Assembly (NCBI GenBank): GCA_936440205.1
Contig: OW387134.1
Location: 63,453,427 to 63,517,426 of the forward strand
Length of the DNA stretch: 64,000 bases
From: Lepidonotus clava
Taxonomy: Eukaryota > Annelida > Polychaeta > Phyllodocida > Polynoidae
Direction of reading: 5' to 3'
Below, piece by piece: positions 20,673 through 30,797 of the stretch. A program made the translations under genes and the position numbers. The notes beneath the pieces were generated by a model, which was not told where the DNA came from, ran no database searches, and worked only from the letters and a program-made list of their open reading frames with translations. Numbering within the stretch: the stretch's first letter is position 1; each line of letters opens with the position of its first letter.

Positions 20673-23600
20673 GTAAGGAGACTGGCCAGCCAACTTATCT
20701 TTAAAAATCACATTATGTTTAGCTTCTAATAATTGCAGCTTCCTGGCCTTCTCCTTTTTACTTTGGTGACTTTTTGTTTGTGTGTATTTGTGTTTTAACA
20801 CGTTGCTTAATCAGTTAACAGTATTTGTTTTCCTAATGTCAATTGTTTTTGTTGCAATTGGGCTTCGCTGAGTTTCTTTCATAACAACAATCTATTTTGT
20901 GTGTGTATTAACCCATCATTTGTGGGTTGGATTCAAACGATTTAATGAACTAAATACCTTTATTGCAGCACTCCATAAGCACAACTATCCAGAGATACAT
21001 AACTCTGTTGAGTAATCAATCAGAGGAAGGGGATAAGTTTGTGCAACGTGAACGTTACAAATCTATCAGTTCTTCAGGCAATACACCTTTCCCACGAACC
21101 TGCGCAGTACGCCAGTATGCCCACTTTTGGGGCTTTTGTTAACTGGGTCACTTCACTTCACATTATATAGATTAACTACAGGGAAATCCCCCAAAAGTTG
21201 TGTGTAATTCAATCCACCAGGGGGCGCCATTTTAATGAGAAAGGTGTATAGCATCTACAACAAGAGTGTGTTTGTGGATGTCGCTAAAAATACTTATAAT
21301 AAATTACGCACCCAGACAAAGACATTTACGTAACTTGTTAACCATTTCACACGACTTATACATCTTACTCTTATGCAATTTTTTGTTAAACAGTTATGTC
21401 ACTCCTGTATGCAAATCTTTTATAATATTGTACTGACGTGGGTGGCCAGTCCATGCTCATGTAGGCATTACAGCGTTAGGTTTAGAACAGTGCACGCTTT
21501 AGCCATAACTCTCTGTCAAAGTAGGGAGTTAAAGGAGGAGTCAGTGTGTGATGTATCATACTAAAGGAGTGTATGCTGCTCAAGCTGAGCGTTAATGTGT
21601 GAGTAACCATTCTGGAAAGGTTAGGTCTTACAAGCTGAGTCCTGGATTGGAATAGAAGCAGAAAGACTGTGTAGGAAAGGCGGGAGCGTTGACTGAGTGT
21701 GTTTGAGGGGATTCCTTCCTTGGAGCTGATCATTGTCAATTGAGATCTTGTCATGGAACAGCAACAATACACAGGAAAATATTAATAAAGAACATCCTTT
21801 CACGCAAGTGTTACCTCTTACATGATGTTGGAACTATGATTATGTATTGGACGACAGCAGTCGAACGAGGAGGAGCTAGCTATTATCAATAATTAACTAC
21901 GACTAATTACGTACACCTGATATAATGGATGATTAACTCTCTATATAGTTTAATATCGTTATAGCACTCTAATATCGCAGGCCAAGTTGCATAGTGGAAT
22001 ACCACCTTTCCTACATGTGTATTCCGGGATGTCCGTGTGTATAACCTCAGACATTGCATCATCTGTTTGTTTATATACACCCAGCCATAAACCACAAGAA
22101 AGTGATTTATCAGCTATAACTGAGAGGCAACCTGTGGTGCCATCTAGTGGCCGAAAGAAGAATCAATCACATTTATCAACAGATTTCCCAAGCAATTTGT
22201 CAAATAGTAATTGACATTTTACTTTACATCCTCCAAGCATTATAACTCTATTCACAATTAATAATATTTGGTAGAGCAATCCATGGAAAAACAATTACCT
22301 GCTATTTTCAGCTATCAGCTGCAATTCCTTATGCAGAGTTTTGCCATTAATCAAAGGTCCCATAAACGAGAATGTACCTGGCTCAATAGTTCACATACTG
22401 ATTTTGCTGACATTTTTGAAAAACCGGCAGTAGGAATTAAGGTTAAACCATATAATATAAACACTTTATACATCATTAGAAAGATTTCATCATCGTAGGA
22501 TATATGGTTGAGGGCTTTGTTCTCAAATGAAAATTTAAACATTATATATATACAAATAGAAAGGTTTCATAATTCTTATTTGAATGGTATATAGGATGTA
22601 TTGTTTCAAACCAAATCCTCAATGAAATTTGTTTAAAGTAAGACATTTGCAGCATCAGTGTGGAACGCAGGCGGTAAATTATGTCACTGTTCAGTGAGTC
22701 ACATCCTCACCCACTGGCCCACTTTGACCATCCTGCCACCCGCTCACGACTGACACACATGACATCCGCACCATTTCACCTGTTGTACATGCTTCCTGTA
22801 ACCTCCCTAACCGTGCTTCTATTGTGACTGTTGTTGCAATTACAATATCAAATATATTTGGTATGTAGGTCTTCCATCATGAAGAGCAAACAAACTCAAC
22901 TATTTTGTGAAAATTGTATTATTCAGGGTCACTATGGGACTGACCCTCCCGATGCCCATCAAATTATGTTGTTTATTCATTGCCCTATTTGGAGCAAACG
23001 TAAGGACAAACATTGTTATGGGTTATGTTGTCATATTTGGGGCACTGTTGGGAGCGACCCTTCTGACATCCAATGTACTATGTTTTATTATTCACTGCAC
23101 TATTGGGAGCTGCGCTTCTGACAACCATCTTGACAAATTGATACCCATCATGTTATGTTGTGCTACCCAGGCCATTATTGAGAGCAACCCTTCTTAGACC
23201 TACCATGTTATATTGTATTATTCAGGGCTCTATTGGGACTGATCCTTCTGACACCAATAATGTTATGTTGTGTTATTCATGGCATATATGGGAGTGAACT
23301 TACTTACACCCCTTGTTATCAGTTTTGTTGTGTTATTCAAGGCACTTTTGGCAGCAGCCCTTCTGACCATTGGGCTTGATTCTCGACTCAATGGGTTTGT
23401 TTCCCGGGTGGTGTCTGGGTTCACTAAAGGATGAAGTACAGCAAAATTATTTCCAAGTTTTGATCCATTGCTGTTTGCCTGCCCTGTTGACCTCATCTCA
23501 TTGATAAGATCACAAAGTCTGAACAAGTCAAAACACGTGTTTGAAAAGTCAGAATTTGTCCTAACTTGTTTTTGCTGTGAAAAATTACTCTGGCTGTTGG

Positions 23601-26600
23601 TATGGCGTAAAACATCCATCACTCACTCACTCACTCACTCACTCGAAAACTCTTCTGACTCCATTTAAAATATGTAATTCAGGGTACCTACTTACATCTA
23701 TGTTATGTTATCTTCTGACCCTTCTGACAACCATTAGGTTGTGTGGTGTTGTTCAGGGCACTATTAGGAGAGATCCTTCCCACAATGATCACGTAACATT
23801 GAGGTATACCAGGCACTGTTAGGAGAAGTTGTGTTATTTAGGGCACTATTGGGGGCAACCCTTCTTACGCCCTTCGGGCAGGTTATGTTGTGTTACTCAG
23901 GGCAATTATGAGTAACCCCTCTGACTCCACTTGTCTTGCGTTGTGATATTCAGGGCACTGATTGAAGCAACACTTGTGATTCTCATTGTTTTACATTGTG
24001 ATATTTATTTTGAGAGCAAACCTACTGACACCCAACATATTCATTATGTTGTATTATTCAGAGCCCTGTTGGAAGACACCCATAGTGGTAATGTTATTTT
24101 ACTTGAGGCACCATTTGTGATATTCATGGGATCATTTTGGACTGACTCTTCTGATATCCGTAGTTTTATACTGTGTTATTGAGGGAACCTTTGGAAACAA
24201 CCTTTCTGACACCCATTGTGCTGTGCAGGGCATTTCAAGGCACTGTTGGGAGCAACATTTCTGACTCCTTTTGTGTCATTGTGTTGTTATTCCGGGAATG
24301 TTTGATTACATTGTGTTATTCATAACACTCTTGGGAGCAACCCTTCTTATGCTCAGTGTGTTATTTTGTTAATAAGGGGCACATTTGGGAGCAACTCTTC
24401 TAAAACCCATTGTGTTATATTCTGACATCCATTGTGTTATGTTGTGTTATTCAAGGCACTGACTGGAGCAACCATACTAAAAGCTATTGTGTTATCTTAC
24501 TGACATCCCTGTCTAGAACGAACACCCGTCATTATGGGTTACATTGTGTTTTTCAGGGCACCGTTGGGAGCAATGCATCTGACCACACCAGGATGCTGCT
24601 GGACCGCGTACGGAGGGGGTCCAAAGCCTCCCAGCATGTTATGTTGTGTTATTCAAAGCTATTATGTTACCCAACTGACACCCATGTTGAGAGCAATCTT
24701 TCTGACACCCAAAATTATGGGTTACATTGTGTTTTTCAGGGCACCGTTGGGAGCAACCCTTCTGACCACTCCCGGATGCTGCTGGACCGCGTACGGAGGG
24801 GGTCCAAGGCCATGCTGCATGGCCTCCTCAAGGCCTTCTGGGATACAAACAATGAACACCTGGCGGAGGTTATCGAGGGACACCACCAGGTGGCAGCAGC
24901 ACCAGGCAGCCCTATAGACACAAATCCGACTGAAGAAGGTTTGTAATATTCAACTGTTATTTAGTAGTACAATGTATAAGGCAAGGATTCTTTATTGATA
25001 TGGAAAAATGTGGACAATAATTAGCAGAGATGTACCATAAACTCAAGGTTTAGAATCATTTCTTTCATTTAATACGTTCTTTTCTCATCAAAATGATTAT
25101 GACAGCCATAGAAATAAATCCCCTTTGCATCATATTGTGTAACATCTGTTAATTAGGGGCCTTTCCCTAAGTACATATGCACCGAGGGAGTTCAACAATT
25201 ATCAAATGAGTGTATGATATTCATTTTAGGTCTGAAGGAGCACAAAGAAAATGTGGCGAAGTCGATCATGATTATCCCACATTTTGACTTTGCAATACGT
25301 GGCACGACTGACCTCTCAAAACTGTACGTTCCCCTCTACATAGTTCACAACAAAGAGGACAGAGACAATCTCGATCCTGCAGAGGTTAGGTGGGTAGATG
25401 TGATAACTTAATCATTAAATATCATAGTAGTTTGTCAATGTTAGACTTCATAAAAGGAGAAATAAGTCATATGCCATACTTTTTAGTGAATAATAATTGC
25501 AACAAAATCGCTAAACATATGATGATGGAACATTACCAATTTAAGACTATTTAAAAATACGATCAATAGTTCCCACAGATAATAAAAAGAATTGAAATAA
25601 TATAGATCATGTAGTTGCATGAAAAAAGAAATTGTTAGATGGTACATTCCTTTCATTTTCTTCCTATAGGTCTGAACGCATAATTCCCACACAAAAGATC
25701 TTCAAATTCTACGATGGCTCCAAAGAGCCCAATACTGTCCTGCTAGAAGGAGCTCCTGGTATGGGCAAAACCACCTTTGTCAAGGCCTACATGTATGACT
25801 GGTGTCAAACTCAACATTGTAACAACTCCTGGTACCTCATTGTGTACCTGGCAGTGACCAATATCTCAACTAGTGTGGAGTGTGCAGTGAAGTCAGCCAT
25901 AGCTGTCAGAAAAGACCTTGTTGATACTCTGTTCAGCCTGCTGTGGACATACCCTGCCAACTGCCTGGTCATATTTGATGGTATTGACGAGTGCAGGGAC
26001 AAGACAATATGGGGCGAGATCAAGCAATTTATCGAGGATAGCAAAATGGGCAAGAATCCAAGGGTTATTGTTACTGCTAGAACATACCTGTGTGGCATGA
26101 GTTCCGACTTGTTTCACAGACACCTGAAATGTGATGGTTTCACTGAAGAACAGGCATCTCTCTACATTGAAAGGTACTTTGATGCAGACAAGGAAACTGC
26201 TGATCAAATCAAAGCAAAGGTGTCCTTTGCGAATCAATCACTGACCAACCCGCTGAGGCTGTACATGATGTGTTTCGGTATAAAAAAGGGTCTGATCGAA
26301 ATCTCAAACACAGATAGACTCACCTCAACCATGCTCTTCATATCCAGAGAGCAACTACTTCTTCGGAGAGAAGTGAAGAAAGGAGACAAACAAACGTTTT
26401 CAGCAAAGGAGCAAGAAGAATGGAGAAACTTCACCTTACTGTCCTTGAAGGCAATGCTTCAAGGTCAGAGGTCACTAACACCAGGGATGCTGGAGCAGGC
26501 AGGAATACCTGGTGACTCTGTGGTCCATCTCTACCTCAATAAGGAGTACACATTGACACTGACTGGTGAAGAAGAGCGTTGGACCTTCCTCCATGAAACG

Positions 26601-28487
26601 CTCTATGAGTTTCTGTCTGCGAGGGGATTGGAGCTCCTAGAGGCTGATGCGCAGCTATGTGTGTTGCTCTACATATGCTCAAATAGAGAGTTCAGGAACC
26701 TGATGGTGTTGTTTGTTGGACTTCTTGGTCACAACGATGGAGTACTCTCAGCAGATGTGAAAAGGGCCAAGGAGAGTTTGATTGAGGACATGCTCAAAGT
26801 GTGTTTGGTCCTGCAAGGGTTGTTGGACATACAGGGTATCGCTCCTGAGCAAAGAGAAGAAGTGAAGCTTCTCAAAGAGCAAATCTCTGAATTAACAAAA
26901 AGAGACTCAGTGAATTTTTTGATTAAGACTTTGTGCTCTGCCTCCAGTGGTTCTCTTTCAGAAGAGCAGAAGGAACTGAAACGGGAAGTTTGTAATGAAT
27001 GGAGAACTGTGATCAACTGTTTTGAGACATGCATCATGAAAAACCCTAGCGAGGTTTTCTTTGGGCTCATGGAAGAGGAGAGATACTGCGGAATCATAGG
27101 GCACATTGTGAGTTGTATCCAGGAGTGCCAGAATAGTCAATTAAACATCATTCACTGGACAATACCTGGACACTGGTAAGCCATATCATAATTTCATTTG
27201 GCCAAGTTCTGAAATTCATGATTGTGAAGTTATTAGGGATTCAACTTTTTTTGTGTTGGGTTGTCCAATTTTTTCTGCATGCAGAAGTTTTTAGATTTGA
27301 GCAAGTTGCTGGATATGACACAAGGAAAAAATGCCACAGGGGAATCTCAGGGAAAACATATGGAATTTGAAAATGGAATTTTGGTTGGTACCGTGAATAA
27401 AAATGATACTACAGGGAGTTCATTCCTTGCATGAGTATTTAACATTTATCCCATAAAGATGTTAAGTAGAGTAAGAATCTTTGATGTGGCAATGTGTCCC
27501 TTGGTCAAGAGCACAATGAACAAGGGCTGGTCAAAATTGTCCTTCCTTTTCAGCAGGAGAATACTGTCAATATGTCTCTGAGGCAATCTCTGAAAAATAT
27601 AGCAAGATTCTATTCTATTGCATAGATAAACTAGAGAACTTTTGATAGATAATGATACCCTGATGAAGAAATGAAGCTTTTGAAACATGTTGATTAATAT
27701 GTGATTACCCATCAACAGAATAACATTGCCAACAATTCTGGAGTTTGGACTGATGTAGTGATCCACCACTTGATAATAACATAGTGAATTATGTCTTTCA
27801 TTCCACAGGAGCGGATGTGATGGCCTTCAATGCCCTTTAGAAAAGGACGTATTCTCAGTTGGAGACAGTCGCTGGGTGATGGTGAGCTATGGAATATGGC
27901 AGTATGGACAAGGCAGAGTCTTCGATGCTTGGTGTCCGGAGGATGCTGTGTTTGCATGGAAACAGCATGAGCTGAATGAAACAGAAAAGCGTCAAATGAA
28001 AAGTCCACAGCAAGAACAACAGTCACATGAGGCTGCAAGGTTCCAGTCCCTGGAGTTCCGCCTACCTTCACCTCGCGAATCCTTCCGCGTCTGGGGAAAC
28101 AAAGGACAGGCTCCGAAGGAGTCATTTGCCAAAGGTCCTTGGTTGATCTTCTTTGACACTGTGGTAGCCCCTACCAGAGAGTTCCACTTGTACCTGGCAG
28201 CAGAGACCCCTCTCCAGCCCCTACTGGAGGCCCTCTTGGAAAGGCTGGATGCCCTCAAGTCTGCGGTAAGCCATGAGATGGAAATCTGGGGTGGGTACAT
28301 TGGCCAGCAAGAGCTGAGAGTCTGGGTCAGCAAGTACAAAAGATGCCAGCCTTTTAGTAAACTGGAGCTGAGGGGAATTGACGTTGTGTCTGATGAGGCA
28401 GTGGAAAGTGTACTCACAGAGTTTGGGTCGGAGGCTGTGATAGACCAAGACACTTTGTTCTGTAAAAGGACAACTAACACAGTGTGA
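20520..28487 (+). CDS. CARD-NACHT NLR-like protein, five coding exons, 898 residues
   Basis: Exons 20520-20672, 24740-24938, 25230-25389, 25670-27175 and 27809-28487 join with consistent GT/AG phases (0, 1, 2, 2) into 899 codons including stop. Residues 1 to about 105 form a CARD-type helical domain. Residues 118-190 are a linker, followed by a NACHT NTPase. That has Walker A GAPGMGKTT at about 198-206, Walker B LVIFDGIDEC at 270-279, sensor-type RVIVTAR at 302-308, NPLRL near 364 and a winged-helix-type FLHETLYEFL at 477-486. No leucine-rich repeats follow; residues 673-898 form a domain I do not recognise. CARD-NACHT proteins are cytosolic sensors that oligomerise and recruit CARD partners to caspases or signalling adaptors; that role here is inferred from the family. 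The ATG at 20520 follows an in-frame stop about 27 bases upstream. An additional 5' non-coding exon cannot be excluded. Confidence 0.88.
21214..21228 (+). promoter_or_regulatory. CTCF-like motif CCACCAGGGGGCGCC
   Basis: The 15-bp sequence matches the core consensus bound by CTCF in bilaterian animals at nearly every position. It lies in intron 1, 0.54 kb after exon 1. A boundary or regulatory role is an inference from the motif alone. Confidence 0.45.
22139..22152 (+). promoter_or_regulatory. CTCF-like motif GCCATCTAGTGGCC
   Basis: The CCATCTAGTGG form is a common variant of the CTCF core. It is palindromic in part. It is the second such motif in the same intron, about 0.92 kb from the first. 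Confidence 0.3.
23385..23650 (+). mobile_element. SINE inserted in the exon-boundary array
   Basis: It matches the 8.94-9.22 kb SINE over its central and 3' parts, with the order head, 'gatgaagtacagcaaaatta', 'cttgtttttgctgtgaaaaa' and 'ggcgtaaaacatccatc', and ends in about four ACTC units. The head joins array sequence directly ('cagcagcccttctgacc'), so the element landed in an existing unit. Confidence 0.7.
24534..24635 (+). pseudogene. Duplicated 5' half of the CARD exon 2 with its acceptor
   Basis: From 'gggttacattgtgtttttca' through to the codons for RRGSKA, this copy is nearly identical to 24717-24816, including the AG at 24555-24556. It lies exactly 183 bp (61 codons) upstream of the real exon start. 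The spacer between the two copies is open in the same frame, so splicing to this acceptor would add 61 in-frame residues. It lacks the second half of the CARD exon and is probably non-functional unless exonised. Confidence 0.75.
24740..24938 (+). CDS. CARD-NACHT gene, coding exon 2 (second half of CARD)
   Basis: The acceptor 'gtttttcag|GGC' precedes the coding stretch GTVGSNPSDHSRMLLDRV followed by RRGSKAMLHGLLKAFWDTNN. The latter matches the late CARD helices ('...LLD.l..rG..a...f...L...n..La..l'). The exon ends in phase 1 at 'GAAG|gtttgt'. Its first 30 bases are the seed of the tandem array upstream, and its first roughly 75 bases are duplicated 183 bp upstream. Confidence 0.87.
25230..25389 (+). 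CDS. CARD-NACHT gene, coding exon 3 (pre-NACHT linker)
   Basis: It begins after 'cattttag' and encodes GLKEHKENVAKSIMIIPHFD through to NLDPAEVR, ending in phase 2 at 'TTAG|gtgggt'. The segment sits just before the NTPase core, where NACHT proteins have a helical or subfamily-specific region. The 'LYVPLYIV' strand is probably part of the nucleotide-binding fold entry. Confidence 0.85.
25670..27175 (+). CDS. CARD-NACHT gene, coding exon 4 (NACHT NTPase and helical domains)
   Basis: The exon starts after 'cttcctatag' and runs 1506 bp, ending 'CACTG|gtaagc' in phase 2. It carries the entire NACHT module in one exon: Walker A, Walker B with acidic pair, sensor 1, NPL motif and winged-helix end. 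A helical stretch follows that is rich in Leu, Glu and Lys (about residues 520-670). A single large NACHT exon is common in invertebrate NLR genes. Confidence 0.92.
27809..28487 (+). CDS. CARD-NACHT gene, coding exon 5 (C-terminal domain) and stop
   Basis: After 'tttcattccacag' the frame reads WSGCDGLQCPLEKDVFSVGD and continues for 225 codons to TGA at 28485-28487. The part rich in Trp, Tyr and Phe (WVMVSYGIWQYGQGRVFDAW) and the charged stretch after it look globular, with mixed strands and helices. They contain no leucine-rich, WD, TPR or ankyrin repeats. I do not recognise the domain. Confidence 0.82.
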
Positions 28488-29599
28488 ATCTCAAAAGCCA
28501 GTTTTCTACTCCATAATACGGAGTTGTTCATATTCATATCCAAGAAGATACATGTTAAGTTATTGTGTTTTCGTTTCTAGTCTTCTATGAGTTTGAAACT
28601 AAACATTTCATTGTTGCCACTTGTCAGTTGTCTGGAACTGTCAAACATTATTGTATTTTAATAGGCATAGATTCTGCTCAGCACACACGACTCGTATGTA
28701 GAGCTGGAATTCTTCACACACACTCCCCAGATCTTTGGTGCTAAGAACATTTTTGTGCCATATTTGTATGAATATGTATTTACAGTCAAATATCCAAGGA
28801 ATGTTTGTATAGCTGTTTTTGTCAATATTTTTTTTACAGTTTTTTCTGGTTTTTTTTAATGTATAGGGTGGATAGATTAGTTTTTGAACTAATGGTTATA
28901 TCTATCACAATATTTACAGTTTCATAACAAGCTAGCACAAACTTTACAATAGATGCTCTTCTGCAATCTCGATCTCCTTATTACTACAATCCCTATATTT
29001 ACACTTGGCATTCATAAGTTCCATGTATAGTTATCCTATCTATCATTATTGCATATTAAGTAAAGAAACAGAGTCTTATCTCTTCACAATACCACACCCA
29101 TTACTGAACACATCCGTATTACCTCTCGTATATTTATACAATTCTCCCTACCACAGATAGCGGACTTACAGTATTTTAGTATCTGCAGATTGATTTTGAC
29201 AATTTTTGTAGACAAAAAGACAAGGATAGAAACAAAAACTTTCAATATTTCTATCTGTAATGAATTTATTATCAAACCAACCTGGAAAATATACAGCATA
29301 ATTATATAGATACAGAGTTTCCAATCATGTAAAACCACAAAAATGCCATAATTAATGAAAAATCATATGGTCGATTCTCACGAAACGTGCCCAATTGGCG
29401 GATTTCATGTTATTGAGCTATATCAGAAAGAAATGTAAATATTATTTCATTTTTTTGGGTGTATATCCATCCGTACATACAATATCTGCATTATGGACTC
29501 CCCTTTTGCACATAGTCTCTCAAAATTTAAAGAAATATGTTGAAAAATATGAAAAATTGAGTAATTATGATGTGGTGTACTTTTTGTGTATTAGATCTT
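28488..29599 (+). other. 3' flank of the CARD-NACHT gene
   Basis: AT-rich sequence, probably 3'-untranslated at its start. No canonical AATAAA was found close to the stop, so the transcript end is not placed. No other gene is recognised. Confidence 0.4.
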
Positions 29600-30012
29600 A
29601 GGGCTATATTTCAAAACTTTTTAGGTGTCACTTAATTATATTTTACCATAGGTTAGTATGTATTAATGTAATATGCTCAAGTCCTGTGACTCATCTGCAT
29701 ATTTCTCAGCATGTATCTTTCTCTAGACTGGTCTACAGTGACCTGTATTATAAAAATCTCTACAGGAACATGAGTTTATGTTTGCTGAGGAAAACTGTAC
29801 AGGAGTGAGAAAGTCCTGTAAAATTGCTTTACATAATAAAACTCATGTAAATAAACCCCAAAGTCTTGTGAATACACCCCAAACTCACTTAAAGCCACCA
29901 AAACTCACTTGAGCGATTTTGAAACTCAAGTAGCTACCAGGGAGAAAACGGTGACTGTGACTTTATGAAAAGCAAAACTAATGTTGCCTTTTGGAGCTTT
30001 GTTATGAAACAG
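29600..30012. mobile_element. MITE-like element ending in TTATGAAACAGGCCC
   Basis: The right end 'ctttgttatgaaacaggccc' is the inverse of the left end of the family seen at 36.69 kb; the left end here is decayed ('gggctatatttcaaaac'). The middle has several 'aaactcacttgag' / 'aaactcatg' repeats, as in the 36.7-kb copy. Confidence 0.5.
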
Positions 30013-30112
30013 GCCCAAGCTACAATACACTAGATAAGCTTTCTGTGGTTAGGAGAATTAGCTTAACACTGTATATAAATGCATGATAAGGTATGATGTA
30101 TACATCTGAGTA

Positions 30113-30797
30113 GAAGCAGCAGGGATGAAGGGGTAATGTGGCAAGTCCAATATCCATATGATTACATATTCTATTTTTTATTTCCTACATAAATATATGA
30201 ATCTAATATATCAAATGCAATAAAAATTAAATGACTACAACAGAACTTAAAATTACTTTCAATTTCCTATTCTCTTTTATACTAATAGTTTGTATTTAAC
30301 ACTAATGCCATTAAATTGTAAAAATACACAAAACAGGAAAACAGACAATTGAACCCAGTCTTAATATGCAAATTAGGCTCTGCCCACCTCATTAATATTA
30401 ATTTTTGCTGGTTCCCTGATGCCACATAGCCTATTATGCACCACCAGTCTCCACTCTCCAAGCAGAAATGGGTACATGTGGAGTTCCCTGCTGGGAGAGT
30501 GAGGCCCTGCTGGGAGAGTGATGCCTGTCAATCATGTGTGCTCATATGCATATTAAGACTGGGTTCAATTGTCTGTTTTTCTGTTTTGTGCATTTTTCAA
30601 TGCCATGACATAAGTCTTAAATGTAAAGTATTGGTATGAAAGAAAATAGGAAATAGAAAGTAATTATAAGCTCACTTGTAGTATTTTCATTTATGTACCA
30701 TTTGATATATTTGATTAATATATTTATGTAGAAAATAGAAAAAGTTATTATATGAATATTGGACTTGCCATATTACCCCTTCATCAGCAGGCCTGGA
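30113..30797. mobile_element. Long-armed palindromic element
   Basis: The left arm (about 30113-30395) and right arm (about 30535-30797) are inverted copies of each other. The outer motif is 'gaaggggtaatgtggcaagt' and the inner motif 'gacaattgaacccagtctta'. The arms diverge moderately and the roughly 140-bp loop contains a duplicated 'ctgctgggagagtgaggccc'-type 20-mer. It has foldback or MITE structure with no coding capacity. Confidence 0.75.

Larger units (their letters stand above)
20673..24739 (+). other. Intron 1 of the CARD-NACHT gene
   Basis: This 4067-bp intron splits the CARD. It holds two CTCF-like motifs (21.21 and 22.14 kb), a stretch without recognised features (20.7-22.9 kb) and the exon-boundary array interrupted by a SINE (22.9-24.7 kb). 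The three later introns are short (291, 280 and 633 bp). Confidence 0.8.
22915..24739 (+). repeat. Tandem array of intron/exon-2 boundary copies
   Basis: About two dozen diverged units of roughly 55-75 bp share the layout 'gttatgttgtgttattcag' + 'ggcactgttgggagcaaccc' + 'ttctgacaccca'. The layout equals the last bases of intron 1 plus the first 30 bases of exon 2, which encode GTVGSNPSD. Clear units lie at about 22.92, 22.98, 23.04, 23.10, 23.17, 23.22, 23.28, 23.34, 23.75, 23.81, 23.84, 23.90, 23.95, 24.06, 24.18, 24.24 and 24.45 kb. The array is cut by a SINE at 23.39-23.65 kb. Most units keep the AG of the acceptor. Confidence 0.82.

Noticed and set aside
22915-23376. CRISPR-like or simple satellite interpretation of the 55-75-bp repeats
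   Set aside because: There are no conserved repeats with unique spacers. The units are diverged throughout and match the CARD exon boundary, so the exon-boundary explanation is better.
24410-24946. A separate 178-codon gene on the plus strand
   Set aside because: The frame is the real CARD exon plus in-frame array sequence upstream. Splice sites and phase tie its 3' part to the CARD-NACHT gene.
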